Source: Rhizobium sp. Root1212
GTDB taxonomy: Bacteria; Pseudomonadota; Alphaproteobacteria; Rhizobiales; Rhizobiaceae
Assembly (NCBI RefSeq): GCF_001424985.1
Contig: NZ_LMDA01000003.1
Span: 56,960 to 120,959, forward strand
DNA: 64,000 bases
Direction: 5' to 3'
The position numbers were made by a program, and so were the translations under genes. The notes beneath the pieces were generated by a model. It was not told the origin of the DNA. It saw nothing but the letters and a program-made list of their open reading frames with translations, and did not search any database. The number at the start of each line of letters is the position of its first letter. Within the stretch, counting starts at the first letter, position 1. Shown here piece by piece: positions 1 through 8,127 of the stretch.

Positions 1-1
1 C

Positions 2-910
2 CAGACGAAGGACAAGCTGGCGACCGTCGAGGCCCAGCGCATCGTCGAAAACGCGCTTCGCGATCCCTTCGACCACTTCCTGGCCGACAACCCGCAGGAA
101 GCGGCAAAACTTCTCGACTGGGTGATCGAGCGCGCCGAAGAGCGCGTGCGCCGCCGCAAGGAAAAGGAAGTGAGCCGCAAGACGGCCGTTCGCAAGCTGC
201 GCCTGCCGGGCAAGCTCGCCGATTGCTCGCAGAATTCGGCCGAGGGTGCGGAACTCTTCATCGTCGAAGGGGATTCGGCCGGCGGCTCGGCCAAGCAGGC
301 GCGCAACCGCGCCAATCAGGCGATCCTGCCGCTGCGCGGCAAGATCCTCAACGTCGCCAGCGCCGGCCGTGAAAAGCTCGGCGCCAACCAGCAGATATCG
401 GATCTTACCCAGGCACTCGGCTGCGGCACGCGCAGCAAATACCGTGACGAGGACCTGCGCTACGAGCGCGTCATCATCATGACCGATGCCGACGTCGACG
501 GCGCCCATATCGCCTCGCTGCTGATCACCTTCTTCTATCAAGAAATGCCGGAGTTGATCCGCGGCGGTCACCTCTATCTCGCCGTGCCGCCACTTTACCG
601 CATTTCCCAAGGGTCGAAGACGCTTTACGCCCGCGACGACGCGCACCGTGTCGAACTGATGGAGAAGGAATTCACCGGCCGCGGCAAGGTCGAGATCGGC
701 CGCTTCAAGGGGCTGGGTGAGATGATGCCGGCGCAGCTCAAGGAAACCACCATGGACCCGTCGAAGCGCACCCTGCTGAAGGTCGCGATCGACGAGGTGG
801 ATTTCGAAGGCACCCGCGATGCGGTCGACAGCCTGATGGGCACCAAGGCCGAGGCACGCTTCCGCTTCATTCAGGAGCGTGCGGCTTTTGCGGAGAACCT
901 CGATATTTGA
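2..910 (+). CDS. parE: DNA topoisomerase IV subunit B, 3' part
   Basis: C-terminal ~300 residues of ParE, which with ParC decatenates daughter chromosomes; the 5' part lies outside the window and the frame is open from base 2. The TOPRIM motif EGDSAGGSAK (near base 265), the acidic segment MTDADVDGAHI (near 480) and FKGLGEMMP (near 706) are intact. GyrB and ParE share these motifs. I chose ParE because of the SDLTQALGCGTRSKYRDEDL segment, the direct run from TOPRIM to the C-terminus without the GyrB-specific stretch, and the ending FAENLDI. The gene stops at TGA 908-910 and is followed by 211 bp without a gene. Confidence 0.9.
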   Translation, partial: QTKDKLATVEAQRIVENALRDPFDHFLADNPQEAAKLLDWVIERAEERVRRRKEKEVSRKTAVRKLRLPGKLADCSQNSAEGAELFIVEGDSAGGSAKQARNRANQAILPLRGKILNVASAGREKLGANQQISDLTQALGCGTRSKYRDEDLRYERVIIMTDADVDGAHIASLLITFFYQEMPELIRGGHLYLAVPPLYRISQGSKTLYARDDAHRVELMEKEFTGRGKVEIGRFKGLGEMMPAQLKETTMDPSKRTLLKVAIDEVDFEGTRDAVDSLMGTKAEARFRFIQERAAFAENLDI

Positions 911-1121
911 GTGTTTTCCGCGACCGCTCGCATTTTTCTCAATCGCGACAGCTGCTTAGCCAAAGCGCCTCAAATTCTGATTCACGCCGTTCATAAAGTG
1001 ATTCACGTTTCGGGAAATGTGGTGAAACAATTTCCCGTTCGTCTGCAACAAAGCTGCCTTACTTTCGCAGGAAGCCATTCCTAAAAGTGCTTCCAGCGAA
1101 ACGATTCCCTGAAGGTGCGCC

Positions 1122-1568
1122 ATGAAGACCGCCCTGATCATCATGACAATTCTCGGCTGCGATGACAGCGTCAGCCAGTGCCACTATATCTCCACCGTTC
1201 CGGGAACCTGGGAGACCGTTGCCGTCTGCGATGCGGAATCGCAGAAGCAGTTGCCGAACTTCAGCAACGCCAATTATCCGGTCGTCGTCGCCATGTGCGA
1301 AAATTCGGATGAACAACTCGCCGATACGCCCAAGGCGCTCGAACAGGCTCCGCCGGCCAACACCGACACAGCCATTCCCGCCGCCCCAGCAACGAGCATC
1401 GAGCCGACCCCGGCTCAGCAGGCGGAGCAGAAGCCGACCATGCCGAAACGGGCACTCGCCTTCCTCTCCGGCGCCCTGCCCGACACCACGAAGCTGCGCG
1501 ATGTGGTGACGGCGCCGGTGCATTCGATCCAGAACGGTTACTCCTGGGTCGCCCGACGCTTCGACTGA
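1122..1568 (+). CDS. Conserved hypothetical protein, Pro/Ala-rich C-terminal half
   Basis: A 148-residue protein of unknown function. The N-terminal ~70 residues look folded: three cysteines within CDDSVSQC and VAVCD, and a fourth in VAMCEN. Residues ~70-110 are a low-complexity Pro/Ala/Thr linker, and a basic tail ends in WVARRFD. I recognise it only as a type of small protein seen in Rhizobiaceae. MKTALIIMTILGC could be a short hydrophobic start, but it has no basic n-region, so a signal peptide is doubtful. It stands alone between parE and a convergent epimerase. The ATG at 1122 is the only good start. Confidence 0.7.
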   Translation: MKTALIIMTILGCDDSVSQCHYISTVPGTWETVAVCDAESQKQLPNFSNANYPVVVAMCENSDEQLADTPKALEQAPPANTDTAIPAAPATSIEPTPAQQAEQKPTMPKRALAFLSGALPDTTKLRDVVTAPVHSIQNGYSWVARRFD

Positions 1569-1715
1569 GACCGATCGATATTCAGCCCATACCGGCCTGC
1601 AAATGTCGCTTTCCTGCGCTTCCGGTGCTCATGTACAGAAGTGCGCTGCGCTCCGGGTCGCAGAAAATCACCATTTTCGGCTCGGTCTGAACTGAATCTC
1701 AATCGGTCTCCAAGT

Positions 1716-2729
1716 TCACACCATCCCGGCGGCCAGCAGGCTTTCCGCCGTCGCCCGAACCGCCTCTTCCGCCGACCGCGGCCGCCATCCGAGAACGCGC
1801 TGCGCCTTTTCGCTCGACACGCGCTGATCGCGTCCAAGTTCCTTCACGATCAGTTTGAGACCGGGATCGAACGGCGCAGCGAGCCGTGAAAGCCATGTCG
1901 GCAGCGGAAGGCGCGGCACGTGCCTTGCCTCTACCGGGAAGGATTGTCGCAATACCTTTGCAATGTCGCGCATGGAGAGCATGTCGGCAGCGGCGATGAA
2001 ACGCTGGCCCCTCGCTTCCGGCACCGTCATTGCCAGCACATGCGCTTCCGCCGCATCGCGTGCATCGACGATGGAAACGCGGAAATCCGGCAGAGCGGGA
2101 TACTTGCCCTTGAGCAGGTTTCGGATCATGCCGGTCGAAGTCCCGACCCGGCGCCCGAGGATCGGGCCGAAGACCATGCCGGGATTGATGACGGCGATCT
2201 CCAGCCCCTGTTTTCGCGCAAAATCCCAAGCCGCCTTTTCCGCAAGCGTCTTGGATTTGTGATACGGAACCGTCAGCGGCCCGTCGATATCCGTCCAGTC
2301 TTCTTCGGTGAAAGGCGGCGTGCCGCGCCCGTAATTGATCGCGGCGACGGAGGAAGTCACGACGACGCGGCTGACGCCCGCCTGGTGTGCCGCCTGCAGC
2401 ACCTGCAAGGTGCCCTCGCGCGCCGGCACGATCAGATCGTCCTCGTGCTTCGGCAAGGATGACGGAAACGGCGATGCGGCATGGATGACGTATTGCGCGC
2501 CGGCCATGGCTTCACGCCAGCCGGTATCGGACAGGAGATCGGCCTCGACGAAGGAAAGCCGGCCGGTTGCACTCGCAAATTTTCGGATGTCCGCCTCAAC
2601 GGCGCCTGCCCGTTTCACGGAGCGGAGCGTGCCGCGCACATCATAGCCGCCCAAAAGCAGGCGCGCGGCGATATGGCCGCCAAGAAAGCCGCCGATGCCG
2701 GTCACGACAACCAAGGACTTGTTCGTCAT
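1716..2729 (-). CDS. NAD-dependent epimerase/dehydratase (dihydroflavonol-reductase-like)
   Basis: A 337-residue extended short-chain dehydrogenase. It has an N-terminal Rossmann fold with GIGGFLGGHIA (about residues 10-20) for NAD(P)H, the VTSSVAAI strand with the catalytic Ser/Thr, and the YHKSK catalytic Tyr-Lys pair near residue 160. It resembles the DFR/aldehyde-reductase branch that reduces ketones or aldehydes on small molecules; the substrate cannot be inferred. The start is placed at MTNKSL (2729), because an upstream extension would run into the DUF2336 gene 23 bp away on the same strand, with which it may be cotranscribed. Confidence 0.85.
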   Translation of the reverse strand: MTNKSLVVVTGIGGFLGGHIAARLLLGGYDVRGTLRSVKRAGAVEADIRKFASATGRLSFVEADLLSDTGWREAMAGAQYVIHAASPFPSSLPKHEDDLIVPAREGTLQVLQAAHQAGVSRVVVTSSVAAINYGRGTPPFTEEDWTDIDGPLTVPYHKSKTLAEKAAWDFARKQGLEIAVINPGMVFGPILGRRVGTSTGMIRNLLKGKYPALPDFRVSIVDARDAAEAHVLAMTVPEARGQRFIAAADMLSMRDIAKVLRQSFPVEARHVPRLPLPTWLSRLAAPFDPGLKLIVKELGRDQRVSSEKAQRVLGWRPRSAEEAVRATAESLLAAGMV

Positions 2730-2752
2730 GATCCACTCCATCGAGGGCTCTA

Positions 2753-3889
2753 TCAGGCGGCCTCGCGCGCCGCCAGAAGCGCATATTCGCGCGCCGACTG
2801 CCGCTGCTCGGCGATCGACAGCTTTTCGACCATCTCGGCCAGGCCGCCCACCGGACCTTCCGACGATACCCGGCGACGCAGGCGTGACAACAGGGTGGCG
2901 GACATGGAGGCTATGGAAGAACCGCTCTGATGATTGTCCTTGCGCCAGAGGAACAGCGCATCGGCGAATGCTTGGCTGACATCGCGGCCAAGACCGGCTT
3001 GCTCGAACAGGGCGCGGACGGCGTGAACGCGGCCGTTCGACAGCACTGAGCGCACCCTCTTTTCCGAAACGCCGGAAAGATCGCAGATCGCGGCGGCGAA
3101 GAAATCGATGCGACCGGAGCACAGGGCATGCATCAGGAAGGCCGGCGTCAGGCGGCCGCAAACCCGGAGATGTTCGACAAGTGCCGAAACTTCGCTCGCA
3201 TCGGCGCTGCCGGCCATGCCCACGGCGACGGTGTCGCAGGCCTCGCGGGTGATGCGCTCGACCCGGCGCTCGCCGATCGCCATCTGGACGAGGGAAAAGC
3301 CGGAAAGGGCCGCACTGACCTTTTCCACCAGCGTATGCCGGGCATCGACCGGAAGGTCCGGCCGGTCGAGAAGGTAGTTGCGCACCGAGGGCAAATGGCC
3401 GAGCCGGTCGCTCAGCCGCTTCAAGGCACGGCTGGAGAATTCGGCTGCAGGATTTTCGAGCAGGATCAGCACTTCCTCCTCGCCGCCGATTTCGGCAATC
3501 GCCGCAGCCACCGGCCGCGACAGGTGCGGCCGGGCCGCGATGACGGCGCGGGTTTCATGGGTGCCGCGCGCAGCGAGATCGACGAGATCCATATCGGTCA
3601 GCACCGGCGAACGGGAGATGACTGCGAAAGCTGCCTCCGGCTGGTCTTCGGCAAGCGAGAGAACGATGGCGCGGGGAATGGCGGCACAATCGGCAACCGC
3701 TCCGGCAAGCGCGATGCGGACTTTTGGCGAGGGATCGTCGAGCAGGAAGGTCATCGCCATTTCGGCCGCATGACGGTCGAGCGTGTTCATTTCCGAGGCC
3801 GCGTAAGCACGGCCCAGCGCGCTTGCCGCGCGCGCCCTGTCGCTCGCCTTGGCCGTTTCGACCCAGCGAAGAAATGCTTGAATGATCAC
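2753..3889 (-). CDS. DUF2336 family protein
   Basis: A 378-residue, largely helical protein of the alphaproteobacterial DUF2336 family. The N-terminal half carries HEAT-like helical repeats (DDPSPKVRIALAGAVAD; GTHETRAVIAARPHLS), consistent with a protein-interaction scaffold. There is no signal peptide or membrane segment, so it is probably cytoplasmic. No enzymatic motif is visible and the biological role is unknown. The epimerase gene follows closely on the same strand. The ATG at 3889 gives MIIQAFLRWVETAKASDRARA, a typical start for the family. Confidence 0.85.
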   Translation of the reverse strand: MIIQAFLRWVETAKASDRARAASALGRAYAASEMNTLDRHAAEMAMTFLLDDPSPKVRIALAGAVADCAAIPRAIVLSLAEDQPEAAFAVISRSPVLTDMDLVDLAARGTHETRAVIAARPHLSRPVAAAIAEIGGEEEVLILLENPAAEFSSRALKRLSDRLGHLPSVRNYLLDRPDLPVDARHTLVEKVSAALSGFSLVQMAIGERRVERITREACDTVAVGMAGSADASEVSALVEHLRVCGRLTPAFLMHALCSGRIDFFAAAICDLSGVSEKRVRSVLSNGRVHAVRALFEQAGLGRDVSQAFADALFLWRKDNHQSGSSIASMSATLLSRLRRRVSSEGPVGGLAEMVEKLSIAEQRQSAREYALLAAREAA

Positions 3890-3961
3890 GGACGCCCCAC
3901 TACACCGACTGTCACTTCATGGATCGAAGAGTAGCGGGCAAAAGTTTAAGATTGGTTCACC

Positions 3962-4510
3962 ATGTCCGTTAACGCCCCGAACATTTTTCTGGTGCCGCTC
4001 GCGCCGCTTGCCGCGCCGCTGCCGGCCGGCGGCCTGCTCGTCATCGATGCGGGAATTGATTGGCCAAGAGCTTTGGCCTCGCCGGACCTGAAGGCGTTGT
4101 GCGAGCACTGCCCGTCTCCCCTCTATCTTCGCATCGAGGGGCTGCCAGACACCGCGGCTGACCATCTGGCAGGGCTGCTTGGAATGGGAATAGACGGCAT
4201 CGTGCTGGGCGCTTGTGCGGGAACCGCCCATCTCCAGCATCTGGAAACCGTGCTGCGCGTTGCTGAAGCACAAGCCGGCCGGACAGATGGCGCGACGCCG
4301 GTCATGGTGGAGCTTGGCGGCGCACCGGAAGCCTTCCTGCCACCACGCCCCCTCGCCTCGGCGCGACTGTCCGCCGTCATTTTCAATGAGGACGCAAGCT
4401 TTGCAGGCGGCATGCGCGCCTTGGCCCAGTTAATGGCGGCTCAGGCAGGCAAACCCTTCTACGTGCTTTCAGCGGGCGACAGGATCGCCCGGCTGGCGAG
4501 CGATCCCTGA
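3962..4510 (+). CDS. Short CitE/HpcH-like TIM-barrel fragment protein
   Basis: A 182-residue protein of uncertain function. The order of short segments (LYLRIEGLPD, GIDGIVLGACAGTAHLQHLE, VMVELGGAPEA, LSAVIFNEDAS) follows the beta/alpha repeats of the citrate-lyase beta/HpcH aldolase family. However, the protein is much shorter than the usual ~280-300 residues, and the basic catalytic and acidic metal-binding residues are not evident. It may be a degenerate, non-catalytic member. It faces the flavin reductase gene convergently, with a 7 bp gap. GC content matches its neighbours. Confidence 0.6.
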   Translation: MSVNAPNIFLVPLAPLAAPLPAGGLLVIDAGIDWPRALASPDLKALCEHCPSPLYLRIEGLPDTAADHLAGLLGMGIDGIVLGACAGTAHLQHLETVLRVAEAQAGRTDGATPVMVELGGAPEAFLPPRPLASARLSAVIFNEDASFAGGMRALAQLMAAQAGKPFYVLSAGDRIARLASDP

Positions 4511-4517
4511 TCCGTTT

Positions 4518-5120
4518 TCAGCGCCTCGGCCGGAACATCTCGAAGACGTCGCCGGCATCGCAATAGTCCATATAGCCCATGCGGCCGATCGGTCGCACTT
4601 TCGCCATATCGAAGCGACCGTCGCGGATCGCCTCCTCGCGGATATGGATGCCGACCACCTGACCGATGACCATGTAGTTTTCCGAAAGATCGCCCGTCAG
4701 CGTCTTCGGCTGGAACATTTCCGTGACCTTGCATTCCAGCGCCGCATAGGCCTCGGCAACGAAGGGTGCCACGACAAGCGTTCCGACCGCCGGCGTCAGG
4801 CCGGCGATCTCGAATTCGCTTTCGCCGCGCGGCGCGTTGAGCGAGGTCATGTTCATCTTCTCGGCCAAATCGCGGCTGACGAAATTGGCCGTGAACTCGC
4901 CGGTTTCCTCAATATTGGCGACCGAATCCTTGTGGCCGGAGGAGGAGAACATCACCAGCTTCGGGGTATCGCTGATCGCGTTGAAGAAGGAATACGGCGC
5001 CAGATTATAACTGCCGTCCTTCGCCCGCGAGCCGATCCAGCCGATCGGCCGCGGCGAGACGATCGCCTTGAACGGATCGTGGGAAAGCCCGTGACGGTTG
5101 GCCGATGTCTCGTAGAACAT
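4518..5120 (-). CDS. Flavin reductase family protein (FMN-binding split barrel)
   Basis: A 200-residue protein of the flavin-reductase-like, FMN-binding split-barrel family. Diagnostic pieces are FKAIVSPRPIGWIGS (about residues 17-31), YNLAPYSFFNAIS, SSGHKDSVANIEETGEF and the conserved MTSLNAPRGESEFE segment. Members bind FMN and either supply reduced flavin to a partner or act as small oxidoreductases; the physiological substrate is not evident. Its ATG overlaps the TGA of the upstream gene region in an ATGA junction with the nitroreductase, so the two flavoproteins are probably translationally coupled. Cytoplasmic. Confidence 0.85.
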   Translation of the reverse strand: MFYETSANRHGLSHDPFKAIVSPRPIGWIGSRAKDGSYNLAPYSFFNAISDTPKLVMFSSSGHKDSVANIEETGEFTANFVSRDLAEKMNMTSLNAPRGESEFEIAGLTPAVGTLVVAPFVAEAYAALECKVTEMFQPKTLTGDLSENYMVIGQVVGIHIREEAIRDGRFDMAKVRPIGRMGYMDYCDAGDVFEMFRPRR

Positions 5121-5704
5121 CAGGCCTCCTCGCCGGCCCAGGTGACGATCTCGGCAAGCTCTGGACGCGGGCGCTCGGTCGGCGGCACCTGCGGCGAGCC
5201 GATATGGATGAAACCGGCGATTTTCTCACCCGGCTTCACGCCGAGCAGCGGATAGGCCTTTTCATCGAAGGCGAACCATTCGGTAAGCCAGTTCGAGGAA
5301 TAGCCGAGCGCGTTTGCGGCCATCAGCAGGTTGAGGCAAACGGCACCCGCCGACATGATCTGCTCCCATTCCGGAATCTTGAAATGCGGAGCGGCGGTGC
5401 TGACGACGGCGATCACCACCGGCGCGCGGGTGAGCCGGGCGTTTTCCACTGCGATCATTTCGGCCGAAAGATCGGGTTTGGCGGCGAGCGCCATCTTGGC
5501 AAGCTCGGCGCTGATGCGAGCGCGCTCGTCGCCGCGAAAGACGATGAAGCGCCAGGGAGCGAGCTTGCCGTGATCGGGAACGCGCGAGGCGAGTTTCAGC
5601 ATTTCCTCGATTTCGGATTTGCCGGGACCGGGCTCCATCATCTGGAAGGCAGGGATCGAGCGCCGGGTGGAGAGATAATCACGCAAGCTGATTTCGGTTT
5701 TCAT
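5120..5704 (-). CDS. Nitroreductase family protein
   Basis: A 194-residue FMN-dependent NAD(P)H oxidoreductase of the nitroreductase fold, close to the YdjA type by its short length. Visible marks are the TRRSIPAF phosphate-binding start (about residues 13-20), the [14 protein letters not shown] segment that contacts flavin, and [10 protein letters not shown] in the C-terminal half. Substrates in this family range from nitroaromatics to quinones; none can be assigned here. It is the first gene of a two-gene unit with the flavin reductase, joined by an ATGA overlap at 5117-5120. Confidence 0.85.
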   Translation of the reverse strand: MKTEISLRDYLSTRRSIPAFQMMEPGPGKSEIEEMLKLASRVPDHGKLAPWRFIVFRGDERARISAELAKMALAAKPDLSAEMIAVENARLTRAPVVIAVVSTAAPHFKIPEWEQIMSAGAVCLNLLMAANALGYSSNWLTEWFAFDEKAYPLLGVKPGEKIAGFIHIGSPQVPPTERPRPELAEIVTWAGEEA

Positions 5705-5811
5705 CGCGGTCCATTTCCACTAGTTTGCCGTGGCATGTCGCGGCTTGGGCCACGAAATTGCCATACCGGCGTCTCAAGTGGAGCCACCCAGTCAGGAAGT
5801 CAACCACCGTC

Positions 5812-6816
5812 ATGCGCATCATCTCCGGTCCGGTCAGCACGATCCTTTCAACCCTTACCCTCGTCACTTTCCTGATGCCGTCCGCCTTCGCGCAGGAGAA
5901 GGACGATCCGTTCCGCAGCTTCCCCTCGATTTCCACGCCACAGAAGATGCCGAAGCTCAACAGCTTCAATCCGGTCCTGCCGGGAGAAGCGACGCAGGGC
6001 ACGCCGTTGAAGGATATCCGGCTGGAAGCGCTGCTCAAAGAAAAGGGCGAACCGGTGGAGCAAGGCCTGACCTGGCGCGTCTTCAGCCCCATTCCCGGCT
6101 CCGACGGAAAATTGCCGCTGGTCGCCACTTCGGAAGGCGGTGCGGCGGCGTTCCAACTGGTTCCCGGCGAATATTTCGTCAATGTCGCGTTCGGTCGCGC
6201 CGGCGCTACCCGCAAAATCCGCGTACCGGAAAACGGGCCCGCCGATACGCAGGTTCTGGTGCTCGATGCCGGCGGCATCATGCTGAATGCCGTCTCCGGC
6301 AGCGATGTGCGCATTCCGCCGAACGAGCTTAGCTTCTCGATCTTCTCCTCCGACGCGAAGGAAGATGGCGAGCGTGCGCTTGTCATGGCCGATGTGAAGC
6401 CGGATACGGTCGTGCGGCTGAACACCGGCACCTATCACGTCGTTTCCAACTACGGCTCCGTCAATGCCGTGATTCGCGCCGATATCCAGGTGGAAGCCGG
6501 CAAGCTCACGGAAGCGACGATCCAGCATCGCGCGGCGAAGCTGACGCTGAAACTCGTTTCCGAGCCCGGCGGCGAAGCCATTGCCGACACGGCCTGGTCG
6601 ATCCTGACCTCTTCGGGCGACGTGGTGAGCGAAAGCGTCGGCGCCTTCCCGACCCTCGTGCTGGCCGAAGGCGGCTATACCGCAATCGCCCGCAACGACG
6701 AGAAAATCTACCAGCGCGATTTCACCGTGAAGGCCGGCGTGAACACCGACGTCGAAGTGCTCTTGAACGACAAGGGCGCGCAGGCCGCTGCCCCCAATAT
6801 CGACGCGCAGGACTGA
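5812..6816 (+). CDS. Secreted or periplasmic hypothetical protein
   Basis: A 334-residue exported protein of unknown function. The start at 5812 (MRIISG) is chosen over an in-frame ATG at 5725 because it begins directly with a signal peptide: hydrophobic core STLTLVTFLM, then a likely cleavage after PSAFAQ. The mature part shows repeated beta-rich units of similar pattern (QLVPGEYFVNVAFGRAGAT; RLNTGTYHVVSNYGSVNA; VLAEGGYTAIARNDEKI), resembling tandem immunoglobulin-like or carboxypeptidase-regulatory beta-sandwich modules. It is transcribed divergently from the nitroreductase gene, with 107 bp between starts. Confidence 0.75.
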   Translation: MRIISGPVSTILSTLTLVTFLMPSAFAQEKDDPFRSFPSISTPQKMPKLNSFNPVLPGEATQGTPLKDIRLEALLKEKGEPVEQGLTWRVFSPIPGSDGKLPLVATSEGGAAAFQLVPGEYFVNVAFGRAGATRKIRVPENGPADTQVLVLDAGGIMLNAVSGSDVRIPPNELSFSIFSSDAKEDGERALVMADVKPDTVVRLNTGTYHVVSNYGSVNAVIRADIQVEAGKLTEATIQHRAAKLTLKLVSEPGGEAIADTAWSILTSSGDVVSESVGAFPTLVLAEGGYTAIARNDEKIYQRDFTVKAGVNTDVEVLLNDKGAQAAAPNIDAQD

Positions 6817-6817
6817 C

Positions 6818-7174
6818 CTACGCTTCGTCGTGACTGAGGATATTGACCAGCGTGCCGAAGGGATCGCGGACATAGAAGCGGCGCACGCCCCATGGTTCCG
6901 AAGCCGGGCCATATTCGATGGCAATGCCGGCCGCGATCATGCGCGATAGAACCTCATCGAGGTTGTCGACTTCGATCGAGAGTGCCGGTACCGGCGCCCC
7001 TGAGCCGCCTTCGCTGGCGACGCTCACCTGCACCAAAGCCTGACTTTCCGAAACGAAGGTCATGATCCAGCCATGGTCCATGCCGATCTCCATGCCGAGG
7101 ATATCGCCATAGAACCCCTTCGCCAGCGCGGGATCGGGTGTCTCGATATTTGCGACAATCCGCTTGACCGCCAT
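6818..7174 (-). CDS. Glyoxalase/VOC superfamily protein
   Basis: A 118-residue single-unit member of the vicinal-oxygen-chelate fold, with paired beta-alpha-beta-beta-beta modules. Typical pieces are VANIETPDPALAKGFYGDIL at the N-terminus and FYVRDPFGTLVNILSH at the C-terminus, which usually carries the metal-binding Glu (here the position falls on Asn-Ile, so metal binding is uncertain). Such proteins act as lyases, dioxygenases or antibiotic-binding proteins. The start at MAVKR (7174) is preferred over an upstream ATG that would enter the acyltransferase gene. The neighbouring acyltransferase stops 5 bp upstream on the same strand. Confidence 0.8.
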   Translation of the reverse strand: MAVKRIVANIETPDPALAKGFYGDILGMEIGMDHGWIMTFVSESQALVQVSVASEGGSGAPVPALSIEVDNLDEVLSRMIAAGIAIEYGPASEPWGVRRFYVRDPFGTLVNILSHDEA

Positions 7175-7178
7175 GGCT

Positions 7179-8018
7179 TCAGCTCGCCTTTTGCAGGCCA
7201 CCGATGCGGCGCGGTGCCATGGAGAAGACAGCGTCATAGATGCGGGTCAGCAGGTCCTTACGATCTGCATAGGTTTTCAGCTCATCCCAAGGGATGGCTG
7301 GCCCGACCCGCGAACAGATCGTCGTGCCGGAAAGCCGGCGGAATTCGCGGATCAACAGCGAGATGCGCAGGGTCATCGAAACCTTGCTCGCCAGATGGAA
7401 GAGCATGCCATTCTGCCCCTCGAAATAGATCGGGATGACGCTCGCCTTGGCGGCCTGGATGAGCTTTGCCCGGAAAATCTTCCACGGCAGGTCTTCCGCT
7501 TTGCCAAAACCCTTCTTCGCCGTCGCCACCCCGCCGGCCGGGAAGACGACGATGGTCACTCCCTCTTTCAAAAGCCGTACCGCCTCATGGCGGGTCTGCA
7601 TGTTGAGCGCCAGCGCTTCCTTGGTTTCCTCGAAGGATACCGGCAGCGAATAAGGCGCCATTTCCGGCACCTTCAGAAGCTCGTTGTTGATGAGAACGCG
7701 GAAGGGACGGCCGAGCTGTTCGGCCAGTGACAGCACGGCAATGCCGTCGCCGATGCCGAAGGGATGATTGGCGACGATGACGAGCGGCGTTTCCGGCAGA
7801 TGGCGCGGCGGCCATTCGCCCTGAACCTGCATCCTCAAATCAATCAGTTCGAGCATCGGCCCGAAGATGCGCTCGTTCTTGCCGACCACCTCGTGACGCC
7901 AGTGATGATAGAGGCGGGCGTAACGATTGCGCCCGCTGAGACCTTCGATGATGCGGATGAACCAGCGTTTCAGACGACGGTCGTTCTCATTGGCGTAGGA
8001 CAGCTCTCTGAACTGCAC
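7179..8018 (-). CDS. PlsC-like lysophospholipid acyltransferase
   Basis: A 279-residue acyltransferase of the glycerolipid PlsC superfamily. The catalytic block is NHPFGIGDG (about residues 84-92), a variant of the NHxxxxD motif, and the acceptor-binding block is VVFPAGGVAT, in place of FPEGTRS. The C-terminal part contains the conserved VIPIYFEGQN strand. These variants occur in hemolysin-like and ornithine-lipid-type acyltransferases of rhizobia, so a role in membrane lipid acylation is inferred. It probably associates peripherally with the inner membrane. It may be cotranscribed with the VOC gene 5 bp downstream. Confidence 0.8.
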   Translation of the reverse strand: MQFRELSYANENDRRLKRWFIRIIEGLSGRNRYARLYHHWRHEVVGKNERIFGPMLELIDLRMQVQGEWPPRHLPETPLVIVANHPFGIGDGIAVLSLAEQLGRPFRVLINNELLKVPEMAPYSLPVSFEETKEALALNMQTRHEAVRLLKEGVTIVVFPAGGVATAKKGFGKAEDLPWKIFRAKLIQAAKASVIPIYFEGQNGMLFHLASKVSMTLRISLLIREFRRLSGTTICSRVGPAIPWDELKTYADRKDLLTRIYDAVFSMAPRRIGGLQKAS

Positions 8019-8106
8019 GTTTTTCCCCGTTCCAGAAATGTCGGCGGACGCTTTCGCTTCGCCGACGGATAGACTGCTGGTGTAACACTTTTCTGACAGG
8101 GATGGT

Positions 8107-8127
8107 GCTCGGGGATTAACCCCGAGC
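8107..8127 (-). terminator. Hairpin spanning the thrS stop codon
   Basis: The 8-bp inverted repeat GCTCGGGG/CCCCGAGC has a 5-base loop that contains the thrS TAA. It lacks a run of T on the minus strand, so it is either a weak terminator or an mRNA 3'-end stabiliser. Confidence 0.4.

Noticed and set aside
2..910. Assignment as gyrB
   Set aside because: The C-terminal pattern and the residues after the TOPRIM motif fit ParE better.
1716..3161. A longer epimerase gene starting upstream of 2729
   Set aside because: The extension would overlap the DUF2336 gene by over 400 bp and has no Rossmann or family sequence.
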